The notes under the pieces: generated by a model
The model's database searches: none
What the model saw: the letters and a program-made list of their open reading frames with translations, nothing else
Told to the model about the DNA's origin: nothing
Source of the DNA: Pipra filicauda
Lineage: Eukaryota > Chordata > Aves > Passeriformes > Pipridae
Length of the DNA: 64,000 nucleotides
NCBI RefSeq assembly: GCF_003945595.2
Contig: NW_024104365.1
Coordinates: 4,497,049 to 4,561,048, forward strand
Direction: 5' to 3'
Shown here: positions 38,271 through 51,169 of the stretch, one piece after another
Position numbering within the stretch: the first letter of the stretch is position 1
Layout: each line of letters begins with the position of its first letter
Position numbers and translations under genes: made by a program

Positions 38271-41200
38271 CAAGCCCTAAAGGAGTGGTAGCAATGGCTA
38301 CTTGTGATGCTCACTGTTTTCTCATAAAAGCATGAAATCCCTGTTGTATGTACACTAGCAGGGACAATCTGGGATGCACTGGGCAGGTTTTGTAGTACTC
38401 AAGGTACAGGAGCTGGGTACAGCCCTTCTGTGCAGTAGGGCTGTCTAGCAAAAAGTGCTGCTTTAGCAGATTCTTATATAGCAACTGATAGTGCTTATCA
38501 GCACAATGTGGGTTTGACTGTTTCTGCCACAGGAGTAGCCAAGGACTCTAATTTCCCGGATATCAAGGCCAGTTTCAGACAAAGACAATTTGAACCCAAC
38601 CATTTATCCTGGGACAGTAATATATTCTCCATAGGGGTTGTATTCATGCTGATACTGTTCCAGAAACCTGCAAGAAACCAGTGTCTCTTCAGTAAGTAGC
38701 ACAGCAGGCAGAAACCGCATCAGAAACCGCATTAACTGTTGTTAATGCAGTGTGGTGTAAATGCCAGTAAATTTCTGGATTGTTTTATAGGTGTTGATCA
38801 AAGAATAACTATAAGAGCTTTTAATCTGCTCAATTTTTTGTAACACCACTCACACAAAAAGAAACCCAAACTGGGTCTCCTGAGGAGGTCAGCTGGCCTA
38901 GTGCTCTGCACAAAGATTTCTCAGAGACTTTGGTACACTCCATCACATTTTCTCTACCTTGCCATCCCCCTGGCCTTTAGTGCATTTGGATCTTTTGGGA
39001 TTTCTGAGCATTACATTTGTTCCCATTTAAATAGCATTTCATGAGGGTGGGGTGGACATTGGCTGCATAAGAACTGCTGGTTGGATAATTCCGTGTGCTT
39101 ATGTTCCACCCACACCAGGGTTTATTGCTCCCTGAAGAGAGGATGTGAGAAATTGGAGAAGGGAGATGGAACTGCTGGAGTTGTGAGGTCACCTGGACTA
39201 ACCAAGTACAGGCTTTGAAGTGAGAGTGGTGTTACTGTGCTTGGTAAACAGTCTAACTGCTAGGATCATTGCAAGGCACCCATGAATGGAATATATTTCA
39301 AGCCCTCTCTGTCCTCCAAGGACTAGCATACTTAATAACTCAGATCCCAACCTCCCATCTCACTTGCTAAGGGGCTCACAGTGGAAAAAACTTCGAGAAC
39401 TCCCATCTGAAACCTGGGGCCAAGAATACCCCTCTCTGCCACATTATTTTTGCAGAGGTATTTTCCTGTCTGACTGAACGTAAATTTTTTTCACCCTACT
39501 TATAGCCTAAAAATAGTAGATTGAGACATTTAAAAGAAGATGCTCTGATTAGCACTCAGTGGTATGGTCTGATGACAAGCAGCCTCAAGATTTTTTTACA
39601 GTGCAATCCAGATTATCTGTGCTCCCCAAATACGTGCGAAGAATGATGAATTTCTAGCAGCTACAGGTCTTGTTCCCCACAGTCTTACCAATATGCAAGG
39701 AGGCAACCAACTCAGGGCCGCAGCTGTTTCATAGCCTCCAAGGTCAGTCACCCTGAGCAGCTCCTGCATGGCTTTTGCTGACTTTGAGCTGATGTGATAG
39801 AAGGGGAGTCACAAGCTTTTTGGGCTGTAGCTGTGCTCCAAACACTGCCCAGCAGTGACTTTTATCTAGTCCTCTGGAAGTTTTTGCTGATGACAAATGG
39901 GACAAAACGCCCTTGTCTACTAAGCACATCACTTCAGAAAAGCATGTGGGGGCAAAGGGAAGAGATGAACAAAGAAAGAGATGAGTGCACACCCTTCCAG
40001 AACCCTAGTCCTCCTAGTCTGCACTGCATCTCTGCTAGTCCAGGTGATTTCAAGAATATGTCTGTTGGGTTTCCCAGATGTTTGAGCATGTCTGCCTAGA
40101 CAAGTTGTTTGATAACAAAAATTGTCCTTGTTGCCGTTTAGGAACATTTACCCTTGAGTTCTCAGCTTTTGTCACCAGCTGATCACACTGGGAAAGGTTT
40201 AGGCATTTGCTCACAGAATATCTGCAACAGCTTATGGGGGGCCATGGACTGAGGTGTCAATGTGATTTATTAGCACAAATAGCTGGGGTGGGGTCTCACA
40301 GACATTGAAATCAGGCCACTGAAGCTGTTGCCAACCCATTCTTGGACTTTGCTCCCCTAGGACAGGAGGCATCTAATCTGCTTACGTACAGCTACTGAGC
40401 TGCCATAGTTTTAGTCCACAGATGGGTTTAGATGCTTTTTTTTTTCTGATCATCTCTCCCAGAGTAGTGATACTCCCCATTGGGAATTTTTCTTCTTCCT
40501 CATACTTCATAATCTCTAGTTTCTAAGTAAAACCCTTGACATAATTAAGCAATATTTGGGAGAATCAACCAAGACTGTCGGTTCTCTGTCCTCCTGTATG
40601 TAATCTGTTACCAGTTCTTTGAGTTACCTAAGTGTTACTTAGCTTTGGTGCCTCTGCACTCTATGACTATACCAGCCATGTACCCTGACCAACCAGAAGT
40701 ACCAGATCTGAGTAAGAAGCTCAAGACTGAATTGATTTTTGGGAATGGTGGCTCTCGGAATACGCTTATTTTCTTCCCTGCAGGATGAAGTCAAGCAGTA
40801 TTTTGCCCCGAATGGCTGATCAGCCCTCTCAGATTAGGTGCTGCAGTTCATACGTTGAGTACTTTGCTTGTTCCTATTTAGTCTTATTTATAACAAATTT
40901 AAGAGGCTGCATCACATTATTTCTAAATTCCCCCCAAAATCTGCGGTACTAATTAGAGGATAGTTATCTCAGCTGGTAACCTTTTATCTTTGCTGGATAC
41001 TTCCATTTACCAGCAAGGCAAAAAAGTAGATTACTGCCGTCACTACCATTACAGCAATCAAATGTTGTGGGCTGCCAAACACAATTTTCCTTCCTGATAA
41101 AACTCTGTTCTTTTAATGGGAATAAATCTTTCCAAAGCACATTTTCTTTCTGATGTGAATAAGTGGTTTGAAAAAGAAGCACACACATGCCTATGTGACG

Positions 41201-43191
41201 TCTTTTTTAACATCAGATTTCTGGGCTCCAAGGAAACCAAGCATGCACACAATATGTAGAATGACAGAGGACAAGGTGGGGTGTTTTTATTGCACCACAG
41301 TGACACTCTTTTATCTATTCTGGGCAGTTGGATACCATTTTGAGATGCCTGCTTGTGACAGTATCTTCACACTGGCCTAATGTTAGGAAAAACATTAAAC
41401 TGCTTTCTGAGGTGCCTCAAAAGACACATTTCCTCCCATTTGCCACAGGCCATCATAGGTGGAGGTTCAGAGTGGAAAAACAATGTGGACCTGTTTAGGA
41501 AGAATGGTGAGCACTGCAGCAGTCAGTACCTCCATGTTCAACAGAGAGTTTCTGTGATTCACAGAAAAATGTGCTGCTGCTTAAACCCTCAGAAAAAAAA
41601 TAAAATTATAAATCCTGCTTTCAGAATGCCTCCTTCCTGGGCAGGTCTGCTGCCATGTTGCAGTCCCACGACCACCTGGCAGAGGGGATCCCAGAGCCCA
41701 GGGCTCACAATGCAGATGGTCAGGAGGTCCCCTCCTCCCCAGGACCCAGTGGAAGACCCTTGTCTCCAGAGTCACAACACTTGCATTCAGAAAGTGCACT
41801 ATGAGTGCATTTTGTTTGAGCGAGAACAATATGCTGGCTGTGTCTGGGCACGGAGCAGTACAGTATTCACATATGAGAAAACTTTTCTGTTGTTGTTTTG
41901 CTGTATTTTCTGAGTGGGGTGAAAACCAATTCCGAACTCCTAGATGATGCTTTTGGGGCCCAAGTTGTTTTCCCTATGGTTCCGCCCACATGAAAATGGA
42001 GGGTTTTTTTAACCAAGCAATGAGCACAGGCAGGTCAGCTGCTCAAAACTCCTCCTGCCAGGAGGCAGCTGCCCAGGCTCAAACAAAAGCCTCCTTGCAA
42101 CTAACACTCTGAGTGATAGAGAAGAACAGAATGAGAATGTAAAATAGGGGTTTTAAAATGAGGAGCCACACTCAAGCTTGGCCCTACAGTATCCCTGCTA
42201 AAGGACAGAAATTCATTAATGTGCAGTGTGGATATGTACCCAGAGGTTACCTTCAACCACAAGCTTAAAGGAAGAAGATGTAGTGGAAATGGAAGGAGGG
42301 AAAAAGCAACACATCTAGAAGGCTCTGCAGCAGTTATAAGTATACAAGGGTAGGGAGAGCCAAAAAAGGCCCAGTTAGGTCTGTCCAAAAGAGTGAAGAG
42401 AAATAAAAAAGGGCATTTACAAATATCAGGTGAAAACAGATTTTTAATAAAACAAAAGGGATAGACTGCATGGGGATTCTGAAATGCAAAATAATAATTT
42501 CTACATTGGGTTTGCTTTCACCAAAAGAATAAGATAGACATAATACCTTGGCTTAAATGATTTATGATGAGTAAATGAATATACAACTCATGTACAATCA
42601 TTCATTCATTCAAAACAATGAATAAGAAGAACAGTGAAGAGAAGAACAGCCTGATCACAGTTAAGTGGTCTGATTTCCTATATAACACAGCCTGTTTATC
42701 TTTGTGGGAAATAGAGCAGGCTGAGTTTGTGGACTGAGGTATCCAACTCCTAGATATCTCCCAATGCACATCTGGAAAAAGCCCTAGGTCCCCTTTCTTG
42801 GGACTTAGTAGCTGGAAACACAATAGACAAAGCTTTTTCTACATTTTCCCAAGAAACCTGGTCCAGAGAGTGTTTTCTTTGTCAGTCACATTGTTTTCTG
42901 AATCCAAATAACTGTTTGCAGAAACCCTGTAACTCAGTGCTGGTTGGTGTCTTCAAAAGCAGGATGGGATCTTCTTGTCCTAAAAACCTTTCAGGAGCTC
43001 CCTGAGACTCTTCTCTATGTTCAGAGGAAGGTGGCAGGAGCTGGGCCAGAGAACATCTCCCTCTACCACACACTCTTTTGGGAATTATATCTTTCCCCAT
43101 CAGAAACACAGGTAAGAGTGAACATTGCTCAGGTATTCCTGTTGGATTTTACTAAACCTGGCTTACATTACTGAATGTTGAGTACGCTCTG
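38271..43191. other. Unassigned noncoding DNA
   Basis: No exon or named element in about 4.9 kb. Apart from the small repeat at 38709-38748 there is only low-complexity sequence (T-run at about 40437-40446). The 177-codon frame at 41380-41913 shows no domain and is treated as chance. Confidence 0.5.
38709..38748. repeat. 12-bp tandem duplication abutting a perfect 8-bp hairpin
   Basis: CAGAAACCGCAT occurs twice in a row (38709-38732). The second copy overlaps the left arm of GCATTAAC-TGTT-GTTAATGC (38729-38748), a perfect 8-bp stem with a 4-nt loop. Confidence 0.85.
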
Positions 43192-43318
43192 CTTTTTCTT
43201 TTTCTTTTTCTTTTTCTTTTTCTTTTTCTTTTTCTTTTTCTTTTTCTTTTTCTTTTTCTTTTTCTTTTTCTTTTTCTTTTTCTTTTTCTTTTTCTTTTTC
43301 TTTTTCTTTTTCTTTTTC
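43192..43318. repeat. Perfect hexanucleotide microsatellite (CTTTTT)21
   Basis: The C residues recur exactly every 6 bp from 43192 to 43318, giving 21 uninterrupted units over 127 bp. One strand is pure pyrimidine and the other pure purine. The flanks (TACGCTCTG and ATTATGATTTAC) are unique sequence, and there is no adjacent LINE end that would make it a retroposon tail. Confidence 0.98.
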
Positions 43319-44683
43319 ATTATGATTTACATACAATTTAAAGAGTTGGAGGTAGAGGAATTTTGTTTGATGGGGACAAATTTATCAGATACTATCTGGT
43401 GTTTGATCAGTTAGCTCATGTCGCACAGTTGCAGCTGAGGCCTCTTCTTCCAACCCTTCCACAGCAAGTCCCATTTTAATAAGAGCAGAAAAGTCCCATT
43501 TTTTCCCCAAAGACTTTTGATCTAATCTCCTCTTGAGGGCAATATGTTCCTTCAGACAAATTCCAATGTGGTGGGAAAGTCAGGTCCTCTATTTAGAGGT
43601 AAGAAATTTGGAAATAGCTACTGCTTCCTCAGTGGCAGAGAGGCAGCAGAAAAGGAAGGGCTGTCCAAGCTAGAATCCATGCTGGACCCCAGGAACCACT
43701 TCATACCCTGCTAAATGGCAGACCCACCCCTAAACTTATTTGAACTGCAGTGGAGCCAAAATCACATAGTAATTCTGTAAATATCAATGAGGGAGAAAAG
43801 CCTATATTTCGGAAAAAAACAAACTTGTGTAATCCCAAACAACAACAAATCTCACCAAGGTTCCAGTCCTTTGACACCAGTCAATACCAGAATGAACATG
43901 GCACTGAGAAACTGCTGTGCATTTTGCTGTGTTTGGCACCCACATTTCTAATTATCTTTCTCTTTGATTTTAGGTACTCTCACACTAGTAGAGTTTTAAA
44001 AGACTACCACTCTGAAAAGAGATGTCTGAAGATTTATTTTCATAACACAGTGAGGTACAGAGGAGGAAGAGTAGTTTATCTAACAATAATGCCTGTCTGA
44101 TGCTTACTTTTGTAAACTGCTTGTTGTAGGCAAAATGTTAATTAATTGGGTATTTCAAGGGAATAGGCAGGCCTCCAGGAAGCCCTCAGATTTATCTGAC
44201 ATTAGAAGCCAACATTTGTCATCAGCAACAATCACAAATACTATTTTATAGTGGAGTTTCTTATGTGCATTAAGTGGATTGTGTTTAATCCCTTGATGAT
44301 ATGCAAAATGACATTAGTCACTATCACTTATATAATGAATCACAAACATATCACTATAGAGTCAGCCTCCACAAACACAGACTCCAGCAGTAAAGAACAA
44401 TGTACCAGCCGAAATACAGGAACACTTAACTGCTGTGATGGAGAAGATGGAAGAGTTTTGCCCTCTGTCTTACTGTCCAGCCTGTAGAAGAGTTTTATCA
44501 GGGCAACTGGTCTTCCCAAGAGCTTCTGTCCCTAAAACCTGCCACAAAAGGTTTTGTTTAAAAGCAGATTGTGCCTGTAGCCTTTTACATGTGTCCCTTC
44601 AACCTCACAAATGCTCTGCTGGTGACAGATAGTACATAGGAACAAGAGGTGTAAAGTACTGCCTCAGAAATACTAGGCATCAA
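43319..44683. other. Unassigned noncoding DNA
   Basis: No gene or element recognised. The 116-codon frame at 43750-44100 has no domain. Confidence 0.5.
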
Positions 44684-44858
44684 ATCATAGAATGGCCTGG
44701 GTTGGAAGAAACCTTAAAGATCATCTAGCTTCAGGGCCCTGCCATGAGTGGGGACACTACACCAGGTTGCTCACAGCCCTATCCAACCTGGCCTTGAATG
44801 CTTCCAGGGATAGGGCATCCACAACTTCTCTTGGCAACCTCTTCCTGTGTCTCACCAA
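44684..44858 (-). mobile_element. CR1 LINE, 3' fragment
   Basis: Antisense CR1 3' end: ATCATAGAATGGCCTGGG, TTGGAAGAAACCTTAAAGAT, CCTATCCAACCTGGCCTTGA, then the 'GGATAGGGCATCCACAAC' block. The insertion is 5'-truncated. Confidence 0.93.
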
Positions 44859-47800
44859 AACCAGTATAAGTAAGCTCTGTTGTCATTGGCATGGCATATA
44901 AGATGCTGGTTTGGAGGAGCTCAAGAGAACTTTTTCATACCTCTTAGTGGCCCATCTGTGTCTGCAATCCTTCATTTCACACGTACCAGTCTGTCTGGAC
45001 ACCTGTGGGGGTACAGCTATAACTGACTTTCTCATATCTCTTCAAAAGTTTGGGGTTTAAGAGCTTCACATTTTCTTCTTAAAGAGTTCCTGCCTCAGTG
45101 TCCCCCACTAACTTTATCCCTGTCTATGAGAAAATTACACACCCCTCAAAAAAGGTAAACTTCAAAGAAATTATCACATCCACTGTCTGACACAGAAAAT
45201 CTCACAGATACATACGAACATAGACAACACCCACACTCTTGCCCAGTGCTCATTACCTTCCTGACTCATCAGAACAGCTCAGAAATAATTCAGGGATTCA
45301 ATAAATTCATTAAGTACTTCAATTTATAATTTATGATGCTATAATCTGGTCTTGATGATTTGCATAAATTAAATCTTTCTGATTCGTATCATACCTGTTT
45401 CTTTCAACCTGGATCTTTACTTAGGAGATTTATATTATTTCCTAATTGTATATACTCACATTTTCTTATTCAAGACAGATTTTTGTTAAAGTATTAAAAT
45501 AATTTTAAAGATATGATTAATGGTTTGCCTTTTCTCAATATTTAGTCAATCTCTCATTCTTTTCTATTTCTAAGACATATTTAAAGCAGAATAAAATGTG
45601 CTTTCATTGCCTTTAGTTAAAGCTGTTGCTGCTGTTGCACTAGCACTGTTGTGCAGCTTTAGTAGCTCTGTGCAAGGCACCTTCAAGCAAACATGATCTG
45701 AGTGTCCTGTTTGCTGAGTTGAGGTTGCTACCATTCAGCTTGAAGTCAGCGGGAGAACTTAAATGAAATGTGCAGGATACAGCACCCAGGAACTTTAAGT
45801 AGAGAATATTCAAGACATGAAACTGGAGATTTGAGGTGCTTATGAGACAGGCAAACCCTGATTACCTTTTAAAAAAATACCCTGAGCTGATAGTACTAGT
45901 ACAGACATTGCCTGTAACACTTATAAACCAAAAAATAAGCAACCTAAATTTATTCTTTCAAAGTTCTTGGGATTTTTAAGTTGTTGTCAAGGTTTGCAAG
46001 GCTTCGTTCAAGAAGAAGCTTATCTATGATGGGTTGTGCAGGAGGATGAAGTGGGCATAGGCATTACAGAGGCACCTTGGAAGACTAAGCTCTTCTGTCA
46101 GTTCTGGGGACAGCCATTGCCAGGTCACAGCATGATGGGCCCTCTGATGTCACTTTCTCAGTCACATTCCAGGTTATAAATGCTGAGAGGTCTATATGAC
46201 AGAAAACAAAGAAAATCCCTCAGGAAAAGCAGGCTGTAGGCCACAGATGCTTTTTTCTTGCCTCTTTCAGCTCTAGGGAGAGGATGTGCTCCAAACCTGC
46301 CCTGAGTCATGGACCCCTTCTTCTTTGTGCTATATCCTTGGAGATAGCTCAGCAGTCCATCACCTGTACCCACAAGCTTTCCAGCTCTGGGATGAATGAG
46401 ACCACATTTTCTGAAGTCTTGGTCATGCCCTTTCCTTCATCTGCACTACCTACACTGGGTTCTTGTGAGACCACGATCCTTCTAGATATGCAGTCCCCAG
46501 AGATCCCATATATCCCATAAGCTGGGCATTTCTGAGGCCTTTCCAGTCTTGAGGAGAGGATTATTTCACATATCTTGCTCCCATTTAGATATTTGTGTAG
46601 GATATTGATCCTTTAGCAGTAGTACATTGTCCCTAAAATCCAACTTGTTACCTCCAGCATTCCCAAAGCTTTTCCTGTAGGGCTGTTAACCTCTATTACC
46701 TGCTCAATTGAAACTGCACTGCTGAAATCCTGATGGTAGGTAATACATGGAGCACACTGTCCTACTTAATTTTATTTCACCATTCTATTAAAACATAAGT
46801 TTGTATAATATTCAAGGCTTCAAGAAAAAAAAAATTCATGTTTTGTTCCAAGGTCTTTCTTTTCATTTTCTTCTCCATCCTTCTGAATTTGAATTCAGAA
46901 GTATAAATTTGGTCTATAAAAAGCCATTCCTGTCATAAAGAACAAACACAGTCCCCATAAAGGAAACTGAAAACAGGTACTGGGTTTATTATTTACTTTT
47001 CAGTTCAAATTCTTTTTCACATGCCAAAGAAACAGCAAATTAGCATAAGGGCTTTCTGGTACAATGAACCTGGAGAGCAAAACCGTGTTTTGCTACCAGA
47101 ACTACATAGTGTGTTTTGTCTTGTCTCACCATTTTTCGTGCTGAATTTCTCCGCTTGCAATCAGGATGGAACCAAGTTATTAAATGGAGCTTTACTTACA
47201 TAAGAAGCACATGACAGAGCATTTTAGCAGTTCCTACAAGGTCGTTAAAAGGGGTGAGTCTCTGTATGAGTAAAGCAATCTGACTGGAAGACGAAATAGA
47301 AAGACAAAGATGAGATTTCAGATGCCTCCTCCTGTGTGTGCTGATAATGTGTTTATTTTTTGAAACGGGGCTTACCAGCAGTGTCAGCCACACACAAAGA
47401 CTGAGGGCAGATCAGTTCCAGTGGAAGAGATTAGCGTAGTTTTTCTGAGGTTGGTGTGTTCAATCAAAAATAAAATGGAAAAGAAACATGAATTTGAAGT
47501 GTGTCATGAATACATCTTTTGTATTCTCTAGCCCTTAAGCAACTAGTTGAAAAGCGACTCTAGTTATGAGTCATGATATTTCTTTAACAGTGATAATTTA
47601 TTCTTGATATCTGCAACAACATTATTTAGTTAGATATTGTGCACTCTTTTTCTACATCTTATTTTGTAAAGTTATAGAAATGCACCGAAGGGCATTTAAA
47701 TTCCTTTGAGATCCATCCATAAGCTCACATAAGGTACGCTACATTAGATATTCTAACAAAATGAATTTCCAGGTGCAGTATCTAGTCATCAGCGCAGTGT

Positions 47801-48550
47801 TGGTTTCTATCCAGATTTTTAGCTAAGCTGAGCGAAGCTTGTTAAAGCTGGGTGGCTTGCTCTTGATTACATGCACCTTGAATCCATGGCTGTTTTTAAT
47901 TTTTTTTCTAGCGCTAGTCGCAATACTGTGAAGCTGCTTAGAGGCATAACATGGAAACCTTTGAAGGCTCTGCACAATATAACTGAAGAAGGATGAAACA
48001 ATACCTATACATCTGACCCTTCGACAACTCTTGCAGATCTGCGTGAACTGATTCACAGCAAAAGAATAGTGAGGACTCCAAATGCATCTTCATTGTACAG
48101 GAGTAGATGGGGGAAGAGCTGGAATGTGTTTGAAAAAAGTATGGAAAAGTTTTGTGGTGATGAAGGACACTTTTTGTGACATCTCTCAGGTTGATCCATC
48201 AGGTTGATGCTTCTTGTCTACACTGCCCAGGATTTGGTAGTCAGATAACTAGCCAAGCAGTTCACATCATTTATCATAGAAAACTATCCAAATAATTCTC
48301 GTGTCTCCCATGCACCTCCCCAGCCCTTTTAGCTAGCCTAACACCTCAGCATATACTTCACTCATCACTGTATTTCCTCCAGTGGTGGCGAAGCCTGGAC
48401 AGCAGTAGCAGAGTCTTCTCCCTTCTGCCTTATCAGGGTGCCTCAAAACTGTCCAAGATGCAAGAGTGCACCTGTGTTTAGTTCTATCATTTGTTTTCCC
48501 CCTGGAAACACCTTTGACAGAAAGAAGCCTATGCTGGGCTAAAACTAGAC
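44859..48550. other. Unassigned noncoding DNA
   Basis: No gene or named element in 3.7 kb; holds the 22-bp palindrome at 46880-46901 (separate entry). AT-rich throughout. Confidence 0.5.
46880..46901. repeat. 22-bp palindrome
   Basis: CTTCTGAATT (46880-46889) and AATTCAGAAG (46892-46901) are exact reverse complements separated by only TG. Confidence 0.92.
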
Positions 48551-48657
48551 TAGAATAGAATAGAATATTTCAGTTGGAAGGGACCTATGATAATCATCTA
48601 GTCCAACTGCCTGACCAGGTAAGAGTAAAGCATGACGTTAAGGGCATTGTCCAGATG
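48551..48657 (-). mobile_element. CR1 LINE 3' fragment with (TTCTA)n tail
   Basis: Antisense CR1 of a subtype whose 3' tail is pentameric: TAGAATAGAATAGAATATTT on the plus strand, followed by CAGTTGGAAGGGACCTATGA, ATCATCTAGTCCAACTGCCT and AGGGCATTGTCCAGATG. The insertion is short and 5'-truncated. The tail differs from the 8-bp (ATTCTATG) tail of the other copies here. Confidence 0.9.
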
Positions 48658-51169
48658 TTTGTTATGGCTGTGCCATAATAAACCCAAATCAGCTGTTTGT
48701 TTATCACAGTGCTTGTGAATCCCCAAGTAACATGGTCTTCAAAACACCAGGACTTGTTACGAGAGATATCTGTTGAGAATGAGTTCACATGTCATTAGAG
48801 CTTTTAGTATCTTATGACTTTGTGGCTTGCAAAAGTATGGCTCCATGTACCCTACGCAGTAATCTCCTCGGAAATACCTTCAGGATTACATTTTCCTGGA
48901 GCTTTACTCATTTTTCTGTGACTGGGAAATAAAAAAAATTGCATGGTAAAGTTTTTGGTCAAGCTAGGTTATAGCAGACAAGAACTGTAGGCACAAAGGC
49001 CTGAAGATCTTGCACAACCGTGCCGTAGTTAATGCTCAGAAAGTCCTTGTGTGCTCTACCAGGGTAGGATAAGTTTTCTCTTCTTGGTTTGTAGGTACAG
49101 GAAGTTCACCTGTAGGGATGGTGACTGGCTGCAAGACAGGTTGGCTCTGAGCAGAAGTTTGCAGTTGCTTAAGACAGAAGAGTGCCATGTGTGTAAAAGC
49201 AGATAGAACCAGCTGCCTACACAGTGTAAGACAACTTCTTTAGTGTCCTGGAAAGCCAGTCTTTCCTGCAGCCTCTTGCAAGGAGACTGGGATGGGAGGA
49301 GGATGCCCTTATCCAAACCTATAGCATCCATCACATCCATCTCTCCCATGCCATGTCCAGGAGTGACCATGGCAACTCAGGCTGTCTGTTACAGCTCACC
49401 TCATTCCTTTGTTTTCCAGAAAAAAATAAGACTGCAGACTGATGTCAGGCCCTCAGTTTAGGGGAAATAAGATTCATATATTGCTATGCAGTCAATAAGC
49501 TCTGAGTTGACAGTGCTACAGGTTTAGAATCAGGGAGTCACTCACACCAGGGTGATGATCTTCTTTTGATGTAAAGCACCATGCACATCAATGTATGGTC
49601 TTTAAAGAAGATATCTTGATATCTCTCCTAACTTCTGCAGATGGTAGGTCCTTTTTTTGAACAGACAGCAAACTGACTGTAAAGGCCCTATTCACATGTG
49701 GTTTGGTCCATTTTTATTTTAGCTTTTATCACCCAGGAAAATGTGCTGACCCATGTCTATTTTGTGATCCTCAAATACTCCTGTCAACTGCTCTTATCAC
49801 TTAACTGTAGTGTAATCAGTTGTCACATAGTTATGTGTTTATGGCATATACATTTTACCCCCTTGCAGATAAGAAATGATTACTGACATACACACCTTAA
49901 TTAACTCATTGACAGAGGAATAATAGCAAATACAACTGTCAAGGTAAAATGACAGAGTATATCAGCATTAGGACAATCAAACAATGCAGGCAAATACTGT
50001 CTATAAACATAAACCTGTTACAACAGCAGTACTTTATGACTTTTGGCAGCCACAAAGTCATCAATAAGATCCTAAAAGCTCCAGTGACATGTGAACTCAC
50101 TCTCAATAGATACGTTGTCAGACCAATTTAATTTGCTTTGTGGTGGTGTCACTCTTTGTTGGACAAGGACCTTTCTCACCCTCAGAGTTCATTAATGGCA
50201 GTGTCAAAAACAGTCTTATTGCCATGACAACATTAAAGAAAGTTGTATGGAGACTACTGGATAGCAGAAAGTAGCTATTTCACATGGCTGTACTCGGCAG
50301 GCATGTTCATACCAAGCAAAATGCTACTGCTTGCAAAACGTGCTAAGGTGAGATTAGTGTGCACAAGCAGCTTCTGAATCTTTTGAATGTGTCTTTCTTT
50401 TCATTTTTAACAGACACTAATTTCTAAATAATTTTTGTATCAGAAAATTATGGAAAACTATTTAATGAATTATGTCTAAAAACCCGCTCAATTTTATCAC
50501 TTATAGATGAAAGTACCTTCTGAACCATTTTCATCCATCTCATGTTTTCTTTCACAGCAACGATGACCTTGTTTATATTGCTGGGCAGTGTTTATGGCTG
50601 CTCTTTTACTCTGCAGTTTAGTCACACAATCAACATTTGATAGAGTATTAATGGTAAACACAACTCTGGGTTAATGATTTTTACGGTCTAATTATTCTTT
50701 CTGTGAGATTCCATTCTATCACTTTGTAATTTTCTCTCTCTGAGACTCAATGACTGAAAAAGTGGCTAAACCCAGATGTTTGGCATCCCGGGCTGGAGCA
50801 GTAAAAGCCAGATACATACTGAAATATCCAAATTAGAAGTGAACTAATTTCAATGAACTGCATTTGCCGTTGTATGAACCACTGATTTTCCCTTATTCTT
50901 GAGTTCCCAAACTCAGTTCTTCATATCATCTGCCATCTGCTGTATTATACGTTTCTATTGTACTCTCATCTCTCCTTCTTTCAAAAGCAGAGTACCTCAA
51001 TCTCTTAAAACATGGTTTCTGAACATCTTAGCACACTCCCAATAATTCCCTTCACCCTGTGCTGAAGCTGACATAGGACTGCATTGTCTCTTGAAACTGT
51101 AGCACCCAGTCCTGCATTTGGTTTTCCCCAGATTCACACTGCTGACCACATTAAAGCACTGCCTTCTTT
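48658..51169. other. Unassigned noncoding DNA
   Basis: No gene or named element. The stretch at about 50150-50850 is free of recognisable repeats and contains an X-box-like site (separate entry). Confidence 0.5.
50218..50231 (+). promoter_or_regulatory. RFX X-box-like site candidate
   Basis: ATTGCCATGACAAC matches the palindromic RFX site GTTGCCATGGCAAC at 12 of 14 positions. No nearby promoter or exon is visible, so it is only a motif match. Confidence 0.2.

Noticed and set aside
41380..41913. 177-codon open frame
   Set aside because: No recognisable domain, A-run inside, Cys/Ser-rich random composition; probably chance.
43175..43414. 79-codon frame made mostly of Phe
   Set aside because: It is simply the translation of the (CTTTTT)21 microsatellite.
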